DNA of 64,000 bases from assembly GCA_023406895.1 (NCBI GenBank), contig JAEXTV010000028.1:71458-135457 (forward strand), read 5' to 3'. Shown here in pieces: positions 36,200-45,416 of this stretch. The translations under genes were made by a program, and so were the position numbers. Source of the DNA: Bacillota bacterium (GTDB lineage: Bacteria; Bacillota; Clostridia; Christensenellales; SZUA-584). How positions within the stretch are numbered: the stretch's first letter is position 1; each line of letters starts with the position of its first letter. The notes beneath the pieces are model-generated. The model saw only the letters and a program-made list of their open reading frames with translations, was not told the DNA's origin and searched no databases.

Positions 36200-37524
36200 T
36201 GATTCTCCCCATTATTCGAACACGCAAACATTTCATCAATGCTTTTGGCAATATTATCAACAATCTCAAGCCTCGGCTCTCCGGGTTTTGTATCGAGCCC
36301 CATGGCAGCAAGTTCTCTTCTTATTTTGCTCAGCGTATTATCAAGCGGCTCAACAAAAATCACTTTCTTCATAAACTCAATGATTTGAGCGGTGTATTTC
36401 TCTTTGCTATATTCTTCTTTTGCGTACGCTTTTGCGTTGTTGCCAATGGCCTTTACCAGCCCTTTGTCCCGTATCAACGCGGTCAGCTTCTCCTGCAGCG
36501 ATTCCTTCATATCGTTCGGATCAATCTTAATCACGCAGTCGTCCGGCACTTCGCTGTAAACGCCGGTATCCGCAACAATCACTGTTTTTCCCTGCAGCAG
36601 CTGCTCCTGCAGTGAGGCCGATCCGCCTTCGATTGCGGGATACCTCAAATTGCATATAATATCCGCGCTGTTGTAATAGGCTGCCAATTTGCTGTCGTCA
36701 ACATATCCAATCAGCTTGAAATTCCGGCTCAGCTTCTCTTTCTTAAGCTTTCTCATAATCCGTTTTAAGTAAAACTCGTTGCTCGCTTCGCCGATCACGG
36801 TATAGCGAACATGCTTTCTTAAAAAACTGCTCCCGGCAATCGCGTCCATTACCTTCAGCACGTTTTTGTTGCTGTTCACATTTCCGACGGTTAAGATGTT
36901 CACCTTTCGCTTGTTCAGATGCACCTTAACATTTTCCTCGGGCACAACAGGCTCATACATCTCAATCAACGGAATCACAGCCGTCGGGCCTGTATACACT
37001 TCCGCAAGCTTGCGGGCATGATACCTTGAATGTATCATGACGCCTCTCGCATTTTCACATATCAGGCGCAGCATATTGTAATTCAGCAAGTCGATGGTTG
37101 TCCACAAAACCACGCTTTTGGTATATTTCACAATTTTCTTAGTTTCTTCTTCGCCATACAAACTGGTCAGTTTGTTTACATACTCGTCCGGCTTATCAAG
37201 ATAATAGCTGTGAAAGAAGTGATGCATGCAGATGTCATGCGCGATCACCATTCCCGGATGTCTCAACATCACATTATAAATGCTTTTGTGGTACTCGCAG
37301 TGATCGCCCATGTTATATACAATCAAATCGAAGGTAGCGAGTATTCCCGAGAGGTCCTGGCCGTCCGAATAGCAAATCACCTGAAGAGATGTGGAATGCA
37401 TTGGCTGGTGCGGTTCCACAAACAATACCACTTCTGCATGCTCAGATATCGCCTCAGCCGCAAACTTGGAATACTTGCCTATCGCGCTGTAAAGTTTAAA
37501 AGGTGTAAACCATGCAATCCTCAT
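36196..37524 (-). CDS. GT4-family glycosyltransferase
   Basis: 442 residues. Acceptor half: MRIAWFTPFKLYSAIGKYS. Donor half: NILTVGNVNSNKNVLKVMDA, and GGSASLQEQLLQGKTVIVAD in the E-x7-E region. A ~50-residue C-terminal extension (KIRRELAAMGL...) goes beyond the usual GT4 end. The ATG overlaps the preceding stop. Cytoplasmic glycan assembly. Confidence 0.88.
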   Translation of the reverse strand: MRIAWFTPFKLYSAIGKYSKFAAEAISEHAEVVLFVEPHQPMHSTSLQVICYSDGQDLSGILATFDLIVYNMGDHCEYHKSIYNVMLRHPGMVIAHDICMHHFFHSYYLDKPDEYVNKLTSLYGEEETKKIVKYTKSVVLWTTIDLLNYNMLRLICENARGVMIHSRYHARKLAEVYTGPTAVIPLIEMYEPVVPEENVKVHLNKRKVNILTVGNVNSNKNVLKVMDAIAGSSFLRKHVRYTVIGEASNEFYLKRIMRKLKKEKLSRNFKLIGYVDDSKLAAYYNSADIICNLRYPAIEGGSASLQEQLLQGKTVIVADTGVYSEVPDDCVIKIDPNDMKESLQEKLTALIRDKGLVKAIGNNAKAYAKEEYSKEKYTAQIIEFMKKVIFVEPLDNTLSKIRRELAAMGLDTKPGEPRLEIVDNIAKSIDEMFACSNNGENQ

Positions 37525-38561
37525 TTCAGCAAACTCCTAATCACATTATCCCACGTAATGCCAAGCTCTTTGAGCAACTGCATACCGTTCCTGCCCATCT
37601 CAATCGCCTTTGGCTTGTTGTTATAAAGCTTGTCCATAGCGGCAGCCAAAGCCTTGGGCGTCGATTCGGTCATATACCCCGTTTCGTTATCCTTCACAAC
37701 CACATATGTTCCGCCTGCGTCATAGCAGCTTATCATGGGCTTGCCGGAATGAATGCCCTCCAGTGTCACATATCCGTAAGAATCCTCATCATACGGAATG
37801 TAAATACCGCCGAGACAGTTCGCAAACAGATCCGCTTTTTCCTGCTGAGAGATAAACCGGTTCATATACGTCACTTTATCGTGAAGGGCGTATTTTTCAA
37901 TCAGTTCAAATATCCTCTTCTCGTCGTCCGCTGAATCGCCTTTCCCCGCTATCACAAGCTTCACGCCGCTTTTCACATAGCGCATCGCCTCAACAGCCAT
38001 ATGCTGCCGCTTTGAATGGTTGACCCTGCTTGGATAAAAGATATAATCACCGCATTCTTTGCAATCATACAGCTCCGATTCCATCAGCGGCGGATACAGC
38101 ACTTTCGAAGGGATATTGTTATACTTCATCAAACGTTCGGAAACGACTTCCGAATTGGTATAAATTCGCCCCGTCAGCCCACTAAAACACTCATTATCCG
38201 ACTTATGTATCGCCTTTTTAAGCTTTTGATATTCGTGCTCCTGCGTAAAGAAGTCGTATTCCGTATTCTGCAGATCGTACGCTTGTCTGAATTGATGCAA
38301 AAGCCACAACGTTTTGTTTGGATGTTCAATATAATAAGCCGGAAATTTCAGCGCAATCACTTTTTCGGTGTTCATAAGCCGTGTGAGCCTAACCGCCAGC
38401 ATACTCTCGGCAATCTGTGCGGCTGAGCCCCATGCAAAAGGAAGCCTGATCACTTGAGCTTGATGGCCGTACTCATTAAACTTGTCCGCGAGGCTGTCAG
38501 CCAAAAATTCAGCGCCGCCATATAAAAACGGAACCATATTGTTGACGATGGCTATCTTCAA
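37521..38561 (-). CDS. GT4-family glycosyltransferase
   Basis: 346 residues; TTG start overlapping the upstream stop (TTGA). N-terminal YGGAEFLADSLADKFNEYGH, donor part YIFYPSRVNHSKRQHMAVEA and YDEDSYGYVTLEGIHSGKP. It is about as long as the next gene upstream and clearly paralogous to it (shared HKRQH/SKRQH and YGYxxLE segments), so the pair is a tandem duplication that may add two related sugars. Confidence 0.9.
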   Translation of the reverse strand: MKIAIVNNMVPFLYGGAEFLADSLADKFNEYGHQAQVIRLPFAWGSAAQIAESMLAVRLTRLMNTEKVIALKFPAYYIEHPNKTLWLLHQFRQAYDLQNTEYDFFTQEHEYQKLKKAIHKSDNECFSGLTGRIYTNSEVVSERLMKYNNIPSKVLYPPLMESELYDCKECGDYIFYPSRVNHSKRQHMAVEAMRYVKSGVKLVIAGKGDSADDEKRIFELIEKYALHDKVTYMNRFISQQEKADLFANCLGGIYIPYDEDSYGYVTLEGIHSGKPMISCYDAGGTYVVVKDNETGYMTESTPKALAAAMDKLYNNKPKAIEMGRNGMQLLKELGITWDNVIRSLLK

Positions 38562-39601
38562 TTGGTAAACCTCCTAATCACATTATCCCATGTGATATCA
38601 AGATCACTGATCCGCTTGATGCCGGCGCGGCCCATCTTCTCGGCCAGCTTTTTATCTTCGTACAGTCTGTCAAATACAGCGGCGAGCTTAACCGGGTCAC
38701 TGTCTGTTAAAAATCCGTTTTCTCCGTCAACAATCAGCTCATCCGTCCCTCCCGAGTCTGTGCAGGATATCACCGCTTTTGCGCTGTGGTGAGCTTCCAG
38801 CGACGGATATCCGTACGAATCCTCATCAAACGGTATATATGCTACAGCGAGGCACTTCGCGAGGTATTCAGCCTTTTGCTCCTCTGATATCCACTCATTC
38901 TTTACCGTTACCTTGCCCTGCAATGAATTGGATGTGATAAAATCGGCAATCTTATCACCGTACAACGGCGATTCAATAACGCCGGTAATCAATAGCTTGA
39001 CATCCGTTTTGGTATATTTCATCGCTTCCACCGCAAGATGCTGACGCTTGTGTCCGCAAATCCGGCTGGGATAATAAATATAATCCCCGTAACTGTCACA
39101 ATAAAACTGTTCCGGTTTTAATATCGGCGGATAAACCGGTTGCGCTTCTATGCCGTTAAAATCAAGCAGCCGTTTGGATATCACTTTGGAATTGGTGTAA
39201 ATCTGCTTTGCTTCGGCAAATGCGACGGTGTCTGCGCGCATGACAAACTCACGTACCGCACGTCCTTCATTTGTATGCGGCACGGAATATTCGGTGTTCC
39301 ATAAATCATACGCTTCCCGGTAATGATGGATAAACCATAAGTATTTTTGGTTGTGTCTCAGCAAATAAGACGGCATTCTGACACAGATTAAACGCTCGGC
39401 GGCATCTTCCAGATGATAGAGACGCATCGCCAGCATCTGTTCCATAAATATGGCATGATGTGAATCAAACGGAAATCCGATCATTTCCGCCTGATGCCCG
39501 TATTCATTAAGCTTTAGCTCGAGCCATTCACATATCTGTGTGCCGCCGCCATATATATGGGGCACAATGGTTGTCCCTATTATGATCTTCAATCGGTTCA
39601 C
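38558..39601 (-). CDS. GT4-family glycosyltransferase (paralogue of its neighbour)
   Basis: 347 residues from a GTG at 39601; the TTG at 39592 would give an N-terminus like the paralogue downstream (KIIIGTTIVPHIYGGG) and is a fair alternative. Donor segment YIYYPSRICGHKRQHLAVEA, then FDEDSYGYPSLEAHHSAKA. The ribosome binding site CAGGAT overlaps the end of the aminotransferase gene. Confidence 0.88.
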   Translation of the reverse strand: MNRLKIIIGTTIVPHIYGGGTQICEWLELKLNEYGHQAEMIGFPFDSHHAIFMEQMLAMRLYHLEDAAERLICVRMPSYLLRHNQKYLWFIHHYREAYDLWNTEYSVPHTNEGRAVREFVMRADTVAFAEAKQIYTNSKVISKRLLDFNGIEAQPVYPPILKPEQFYCDSYGDYIYYPSRICGHKRQHLAVEAMKYTKTDVKLLITGVIESPLYGDKIADFITSNSLQGKVTVKNEWISEEQKAEYLAKCLAVAYIPFDEDSYGYPSLEAHHSAKAVISCTDSGGTDELIVDGENGFLTDSDPVKLAAVFDRLYEDKKLAEKMGRAGIKRISDLDITWDNVIRRFTN

Positions 39602-39607
39602 ATCCTG

Positions 39608-40723
39608 TTACGCATTGATATGCTTTTTAATCCTGTCGCAGATATACTTGACATCTTCGGGTGTTAAAGCCGCATGCGTCGGCAAATTAACGCCTCTGGC
39701 CGCAATATCTTCCGACACATTGCAGCCGGCGTTATCGTTATAAAACGGAGGCATAATATGCATCGGATAAAACAACGGACGGGTTTCAATTCCATCCTTT
39801 TGCATCAGCTCCATAAACTCGTCTCTTGAAACGGCGCATTTATCCCCCAGAAGTATAGAGAACATCCACCACACATTTTTCGCGTTGGCCGTCGCTTTTT
39901 GGAACGAGACGAAACCTTGCGCCTCCGCATCGGCCAGTTCCTCAAAGTACCATCCGGCCACGTTTTCTCTCGCTTCTATAAGCTTATCAATATTCTCAAG
40001 CTGCGCAAGCCCAATTGCGGCTTCAATGTTGGTCATGCGGTAATTGTACCCCGTTACATTAAACCAGTACCTTCTGTTCGGATCCATCCCCTGGCCTTTA
40101 TATAGGCGCATCTTATCCGCAAGCTCGTCATCGTCCGTCACAATCATACCGCCTTCGCCGGTGGTGATCACCTTGTTGCCAAAAAAGCTGAAGGTGCCCG
40201 CCTTTCCGAGTGTTCCGGCTTTCTTACCGTCAAATTCAGCACCGTGGCATTCCGCGGCATCCTCAATCACATACAAGCCGTGCTGCTGCGCGATATCGTT
40301 AATGCTGGCCATATCACAGGGATTGCCATAAAGATGGACCGGTATGATTGCCTTTGTTCTGCCTGTGATTTTGCGTTTCACATCCTCAGGGTCTATGTTC
40401 CAAGTATCGGGCAGGCAGTCCGCAAAGACCGGAGTTGCCCCGCAGTATTTCACCGCGTTGGCCGTCGCAATATAAGTAAAGGACGGTATGATGACTTCGT
40501 CGCCCGGCTTGATATCGAGCGCAATTAAAGGCAGATGAATCGCAACCGTACCGTTGCAGCATGTCAGTGCATGCTTGCATCCCATATATTGTGCATAAGC
40601 GCTTTCAAATGCGCCGATGTATTTGCCGTTGGAGGATATCCATGTTGTATCCAAACAATCATTTACGTATTTCTTTTCATTTCCCATTAAGTATGGAACG
40701 GCGACTGGTATAAACTTGCCCAT
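39608..40723 (-). CDS. PLP sugar aminotransferase, perosamine-synthase (RfbE/PerA) type
   Basis: 371 residues, DegT/DnrJ/EryC1 family. The Schiff-base Lys is in FSFFGNKVITTGEGG; VIEDAAECHGAEF holds the PLP-contacting Asp. The start IPVAVPYLMGNEKKYVNDCL, the YWFNVTGYNYRMTN segment and ETRPLFYPMHIMPP agree closely with GDP-perosamine synthase. It would aminate a 4-keto-6-deoxy sugar nucleotide at C4. A UDP-linked substrate (bacillosamine type) is the main alternative. Its product probably feeds the acetyltransferase encoded 17 nt upstream. No gmd-like gene is in the window. Confidence 0.85.
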   Translation of the reverse strand: MGKFIPVAVPYLMGNEKKYVNDCLDTTWISSNGKYIGAFESAYAQYMGCKHALTCCNGTVAIHLPLIALDIKPGDEVIIPSFTYIATANAVKYCGATPVFADCLPDTWNIDPEDVKRKITGRTKAIIPVHLYGNPCDMASINDIAQQHGLYVIEDAAECHGAEFDGKKAGTLGKAGTFSFFGNKVITTGEGGMIVTDDDELADKMRLYKGQGMDPNRRYWFNVTGYNYRMTNIEAAIGLAQLENIDKLIEARENVAGWYFEELADAEAQGFVSFQKATANAKNVWWMFSILLGDKCAVSRDEFMELMQKDGIETRPLFYPMHIMPPFYNDNAGCNVSEDIAARGVNLPTHAALTPEDVKYICDRIKKHINA

Positions 40724-40740
40724 TATTTTATCCTTTCTAA

Positions 40741-41367
40741 CTATAAGTTGCGAACGACTCTTGCGGGAACGCCGTAAACCATCACGCGCTCCGGTATATC
40801 TTTGACGACAGCCGCGCCGGCACCGATATAGCTCCAGCTCCCGATGCGCAGTCCGTCTATTACATTGCTTCCGGTTCCAATATGCGTTCCGTCTCCCACG
40901 GTCACTGTGCCTGACATAGCAACGCCCGGCGCGATATGGCAGTCTCGTCCTATTTTGCAGTCGTGGTCAATACAGCAATTGGTGTTGATGATGCAATTAT
41001 CTGCGATGACCGTATTCACATTCACCACTGCACCCGCCATCACGCATATACCGGTTCCCAAAACCGCACTTCTTGAAATATGCGAATTGCTGCTGATAAT
41101 ATTGACAAAGCTGAACCCAATATTTTTCAGCTTAAAAAAAAGACTGCTTCTCAGCTTGTTTTCTCCGATCGCAATAAACGCGCTTTTTATACCTGACTCA
41201 TAGAATTTCTCCAAATCATCGTCATTGCCGATAACCGGAATACCGAGCACACTGCCCGGCTTATTATCGATAAAACCCGCGATTTCAATCTGTTCGCTTT
41301 CCAGCGCGATATCTGCCACAGAACGTGCATGCCCGCCGGCGCCGACAATCAAAATCCTCTCTTTCAT
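40741..41367 (-). CDS. Sugar O/N-acetyltransferase, PglD/NeuD family
   Basis: 208 residues. N-terminal Rossmann-like lobe with GAGGHARSVADIA, then a left-handed beta-helix of hexapeptide repeats and the catalytic His in CCIDHDCKIGRD. Uses acetyl-CoA to acetylate an amino sugar nucleotide. Directly upstream of the 4-aminotransferase, as in PglE/PglD or PerA/PerB pairs, so N-acetylation of the 4-amino sugar is the likely step. Confidence 0.88.
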   Translation of the reverse strand: MKERILIVGAGGHARSVADIALESEQIEIAGFIDNKPGSVLGIPVIGNDDDLEKFYESGIKSAFIAIGENKLRSSLFFKLKNIGFSFVNIISSNSHISRSAVLGTGICVMAGAVVNVNTVIADNCIINTNCCIDHDCKIGRDCHIAPGVAMSGTVTVGDGTHIGTGSNVIDGLRIGSWSYIGAGAAVVKDIPERVMVYGVPARVVRNL

Positions 41368-41371
41368 AGTT

Positions 41372-42076
41372 TCAACGTTCTTTCATATAATTGATGATAT
41401 TCTTTTCAGCTGTCTGAACTGAATGCAGTTGGGCGTTAGATTTGTCCACAGCGTCGATACTGAGCAACGTCATGGCCTTATCAATTTTTCTTAACCTCAT
41501 AGGCAAAACAATCAGAGCAAGAATATAGTTGAGCACCGGCAAATTGATAATTTTTTGTTTGTATAGGTAACCAAAATAAGCTTTTTCAAAGTAATAAAAG
41601 CTCTCAACAGCGATATTGGGGTCCTTTTCAGGGGAGTTGCAGAGAATATAAACCAAAGCTTCTTTGGGCATTCCGAACTTCAGCATTGAATAAAACTTCA
41701 TATACTCATCGCGAGACACCTCTCGGCCCAGCAAGATTTCAAATATCTCTTCGATAAAAGTATCATCCGCAAATCCCATTAATACACTCAGATCAAGAGT
41801 CGGCTTGTTTTCGTTGGAGAAAATGTCTCTTATGTATTTTCTTTTTCTGTTGGAAATGATGATGCGGCCCAGCGGCGTACGCTTCACAACGTTCTTAACC
41901 ATGGTCTTCATCCGCGATTGTGCAGGCATGCTTAAAATGCTTACCTGAGCATTTTGAACAGGAGCGGCGCAAGCCTGCTGCTGCGGTGCATCGCTATGCC
42001 TTAACGGACTATAATCAATATAATCAGCCAAACTGCTGTATAAATCTCTATAGTTGATCCGATCCAACTCTACCAT
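41372..42076 (-). CDS. DUF4214-like protein at the head of the polysaccharide operon
   Basis: 234 residues. Polar N-terminus, then VLMGFADDTFIEEIFEILLG with REVSRDEYMKFYSMLKFGMP, a DUF4214-type repeat (a small helical module found in glycan-related and S-layer proteins). C-terminal part includes NYILALIVLPMRLRKIDKAM, probably membrane-associated. The same module is inserted in the Wzt of this operon, so the two may work on the same glycan. RBS GAGGATGAG before the ATG. Confidence 0.65.
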   Translation of the reverse strand: MVELDRINYRDLYSSLADYIDYSPLRHSDAPQQQACAAPVQNAQVSILSMPAQSRMKTMVKNVVKRTPLGRIIISNRKRKYIRDIFSNENKPTLDLSVLMGFADDTFIEEIFEILLGREVSRDEYMKFYSMLKFGMPKEALVYILCNSPEKDPNIAVESFYYFEKAYFGYLYKQKIINLPVLNYILALIVLPMRLRKIDKAMTLLSIDAVDKSNAQLHSVQTAEKNIINYMKER

Positions 42077-42424
42077 TACTTCTCATCCTCATGCGGGACT
42101 GTCGTGTTTGTTAATTTAATGCATTCTTTATTGTGACCCACATGAAATCACACCGAACAAACCCGGCAGTCTTATTCATTATATCTATAAATATTGATAT
42201 TATACTATAACCATTGGCTAACACGCATAATAAGATACGCCCGTTACGCATAGTTGCCCTGCAAAATACAAAATCATTGTTAAACAGTTGAATTTTGCAG
42301 ATATACCCGAAGTATTTTATCATTCATCCCATTTATTTTCAAGGTGCTGTTTCTTGGCGTAGGTGGCCAAAGCTCTTAACGCAAGCCGTTTCCATTGGCA
42401 GCTGAACGAATGATAACAAATGCT
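42077..42424. other. Intergenic region, no gene
   Basis: 348 AT-rich bases between the polysaccharide operon and the AlgX-like gene. It contains the candidate promoter at 42314-42342 and further TATAAT-like boxes. A 70-codon frame on the minus strand has no ribosome binding site or family likeness. Confidence 0.6.
42314..42342 (-). promoter_or_regulatory. Candidate promoter of the Wzm/Wzt operon
   Basis: Minus strand TTGAAA (42337-42342), 17-nt spacer, TAAAAT (42314-42319). One mismatch to each consensus box. It leaves a ~230-nt leader before the first operon ATG at 42076. Confidence 0.6.
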
Positions 42425-43552
42425 CTAAAGCGCCAATCTTGACGAAAGAAGATATTCAGCAACCTGAACAATAACAATATCGGGGTTTTCCGTTTCAATA
42501 ATGGAAAAATCAACAGCCGATGTGGAGAAAAATACGCTTCTGGAAAAGTCCTCAGCTAAAAACTCAACATCCCCGAAATTGCCGCCCGGGACGCCCCCGA
42601 AGGAGTCTTTCAAAATAACGGCTTTGGGTAATGTCTTATCATCTTTTTCATAAGCTCTCATCCCATAACCTGCTTCAATCGGATAGATGGAGGGATCATG
42701 ATAGCCTTCAATCTGAGCTTCAACAATGTCTATGTTCTTTTTTGTGTATTGAAAGCTGTTTTCCTCAGTCACATATTGAGTAAGCTTAAGTATATCAACC
42801 AAGTTCCCCGCCGGATGGTTTTCCTGTCGAATAATCTCATAGGCATCTCTCTCAACAAGCGGAACGTTTTGAAACCCCATTGTTCTCAGCTTTTTGGTGA
42901 TTTCCTGGTATGCCAGAAAAGAGCCGTTATAATTCCAATGCCCATCTGTTTTTAAATAAAGCGGTTGGATAGCTTTTTCGTTCCGAAACGCTTCGGTTAA
43001 ATCCAGAATCTCAATATTCCCATTATCTCTGAGCAGGCGGACGACTTGATCCTTGACTCTGTTATCAGATTGCCTGTACATCCCGTAGGGAACGAATTCA
43101 CTATATACTGATTGTTTGTCCGGGACGATGACAATCAAATACTTAATTCCTTTTTCAGCAAGAAAATCTGCTGTTGATATTTGCTTGTCAGCAATTTGGG
43201 CCAGTTCTTCCTGCGTGAGTATTCTTTCACCCAACATATCTTGACGGGTATAGTCCTGTGCATAAAAGAAGTATCCTTGATCGCCATATAAAATATCGCT
43301 GCCGCGATTGTCTTTGAGCAACAATATATTAAACGCATTGGCGGCTTCAATCATTTCCCCCTTAAATGCAAGGCGGTCTGAAATGAAATCTTCATAGTCG
43401 CATAAATAGTTGATCCCTCTGAACGTTGGTAAAGGAGTCGGTTCCCTATGCAACGCTTCAATATCTGCACCAACAAAGGCGCCAACGCACACCGGCAAGC
43501 AAATTATAGCCATAAATACACTTATAAAAATGATCTTCAGTTTTCTTTCCAC
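42425..43552 (-). CDS. AlgX/AlgJ-like SGNH (DHHW) acetyltransferase partner
   Basis: 375 residues. N-terminal signal anchor (IIFISVFMAIICLPVCVGAF), then a SGNH-type domain with YLIVIVPDKQSVYSEFVP, the catalytic Asp-x-x-His region TDGHWNYNGSFLAYQEI and the nucleophile motif LKDSFG. AlgX-type proteins transfer acetyl groups to an exported glycan outside the membrane, using acetyl delivered by an MBOAT protein such as the one encoded 14 nt upstream. GTG start. Confidence 0.87.
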   Translation of the reverse strand: MERKLKIIFISVFMAIICLPVCVGAFVGADIEALHREPTPLPTFRGINYLCDYEDFISDRLAFKGEMIEAANAFNILLLKDNRGSDILYGDQGYFFYAQDYTRQDMLGERILTQEELAQIADKQISTADFLAEKGIKYLIVIVPDKQSVYSEFVPYGMYRQSDNRVKDQVVRLLRDNGNIEILDLTEAFRNEKAIQPLYLKTDGHWNYNGSFLAYQEITKKLRTMGFQNVPLVERDAYEIIRQENHPAGNLVDILKLTQYVTEENSFQYTKKNIDIVEAQIEGYHDPSIYPIEAGYGMRAYEKDDKTLPKAVILKDSFGGVPGGNFGDVEFLAEDFSRSVFFSTSAVDFSIIETENPDIVIVQVAEYLLSSRLAL

Positions 43553-43566
43553 GTATATGCCTCTTT

Positions 43567-44994
43567 CTAAAATCTGAAGTAAATAAACGGATTGTAGCTA
43601 TCGTTTGCCAAAAATATCATTGAAAGAACGAATAAACATAATACAAGGCAGTTCCCGGTCATTATCAATATTTTGGTGAATCGATTCCCTTTCGCCAGAG
43701 CATTTTGTATCTTTTTTAGCTTCAATATCGGAACAGAAAGCAGAATGCCCGAGACCAAAGTGATCACTGTCTTTAAAACAGAAGTATACATAAGAACATT
43801 GTATGTCCCGTTTCCGAGCCCAAACATAGCACTTATATACTGAATGGAATAACCAACCGACTCCGATCGAAAAAACACCCAGCCAATCGCAATAATCAAA
43901 AGCGTATAAATATGAGAAATGAATGCCGGTGCTTTATGAATCATATTACCGAATCTTGTACGTTCGATTATCAGAAAAACGCCATAATAAATACCCCAAA
44001 CAATGAACGTCATTGCCGCGCCATGCCATAAACCGCAAAGAAGAAAAACAATGAACAAGTTGAAATATGTCCTTGCATTGCCTTTCCTGTTACCGCCTAA
44101 AGGTATATACAAATAATCCTTGAACCATGTTGATAGAGATATATGCCATCGTCTCCAAAAATCTTTGACCGACTTGGAGATATACGGGTAATTAAAGTTT
44201 TCCAAGAATTGAAACCCCAGCATCTTTCCCATACCGATCGCCATATCACTGTAACCAGAAAAATCGAAGTATATTTGTATGGAGTATGCTATTATTCCAA
44301 TCCAAGCGCTTGCTCCGGAGACATCCGCTGCGTTTTGCCCAAATACCAAATCGGCTATAACGGCAGCATTATTGGCAATCAAAACTTTTTTTGCAATACC
44401 GATACAAAAACGCCTTATACCGTCGAATAATCCGTCAATTGTTACTTTCCTATCATCAATCTCCTTTGCAACATCCACATACCTCACAATAGGCCCGGCA
44501 ACCAACTGCGGAAAAAGTGATACGTAAAGCCCCACATAAAATGGGTTTTTCTGTACTGTTGTTTTTTTCCTGTAAACATCAATCACGTAACTTAATGCTT
44601 GAAATGTGTAAAACGATATCCCAAGCGGTAAAGCAATCTCAGAGATGCCATTGATAGGAGCAACGTTGAATATTGCCAAAAAACCATTGAAGCCGTTTAA
44701 AATAAAAGATGCGTACTTAAAAAAGGCAAGCATTCCGAGATTAAAAATAACAGCGGAAACCAAGCTTATTTTCCGAATAATCTGCTTGCGTTCACACCCA
44801 GCCAATAACCCAAATAGGTAATTGGCTGCGATGGAAACGATCATAAGAACAATATAAGTTGGTTCTCCCCATGCATAAAAAACCAAACTTGCAGCAAGCA
44901 ATGCGTAGTTCTTTAATCTTTTTGGTAATATAAAATGAGCAAACAATGAAATTGGTAAAAATACAAAAACGAAAATTAAAGATGAAAAAACCAT
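43567..44994 (-). CDS. MBOAT family acyltransferase (AlgI/DltB-like)
   Basis: 475 residues with ~11 membrane helices. Family signatures: FYAWGEPTYIVLM near the N-terminus, KDFWRRWHISLSTWFKDYLY and YIPLGGNRKG, and the catalytic His in FLLCGLWHGAAMTFIVWG. Moves acyl groups (normally acetyl) across the membrane for O-acetylation of a glycan with its AlgX-like partner. Confidence 0.92.
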   Translation of the reverse strand: MVFSSLIFVFVFLPISLFAHFILPKRLKNYALLAASLVFYAWGEPTYIVLMIVSIAANYLFGLLAGCERKQIIRKISLVSAVIFNLGMLAFFKYASFILNGFNGFLAIFNVAPINGISEIALPLGISFYTFQALSYVIDVYRKKTTVQKNPFYVGLYVSLFPQLVAGPIVRYVDVAKEIDDRKVTIDGLFDGIRRFCIGIAKKVLIANNAAVIADLVFGQNAADVSGASAWIGIIAYSIQIYFDFSGYSDMAIGMGKMLGFQFLENFNYPYISKSVKDFWRRWHISLSTWFKDYLYIPLGGNRKGNARTYFNLFIVFLLCGLWHGAAMTFIVWGIYYGVFLIIERTRFGNMIHKAPAFISHIYTLLIIAIGWVFFRSESVGYSIQYISAMFGLGNGTYNVLMYTSVLKTVITLVSGILLSVPILKLKKIQNALAKGNRFTKILIMTGNCLVLCLFVLSMIFLANDSYNPFIYFRF

Positions 44995-45416
44995 TTGCCC
45001 CCCAATTCACCCTGCAGCGTTAACATCCATTCCAGCATGATGATTACTGGTTATACCGTGACAGAAAGATGTGGTGTATCCTGCCCTCAACTCATTTTTC
45101 CACAAGGGTGTATATATCTAAATATTATAATCTCTTTGCTTTCTAATCACTTTACCTTGGCCAGTTCCACATCCCCGGAAGATATCTTTTCAAATAATAG
45201 AATAATTCCGGACTGAGTTAGAAATAACTTGGCTGTTTCTAACTCATAACCTTCTCCGAGAAAATCAACAAAAACATTGTCGGCACTCCATCAGTAACGG
45301 CTTAATAGCTAATATGGCCTTCCGCATGTCTCTCAATCTCAATTTTCTATTTATACTGTTACCTTCTCCGGCGGCTATTCAGTAATCGGTGTTTATTGCG
45401 GTTTACGTTCGCTCCT
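44995..45416. other. Intergenic region with a perfect 11-bp hairpin
   Basis: 422 AT-rich bases without a credible gene. TGAGTTAGAAA (45214-45224) and TTTCTAACTCA (45236-45246) form a perfect 11-bp inverted repeat with an 11-nt spacer; no T-run follows on either strand, so it is not a typical terminator. A TATAAT box around 45125 on the minus strand lacks a clear -35 partner. Confidence 0.5.

Noticed and set aside
42111..42323. 70-codon minus-strand frame
   Set aside because: No ribosome binding site, no family likeness, AT-driven composition, overlaps promoter-like boxes.
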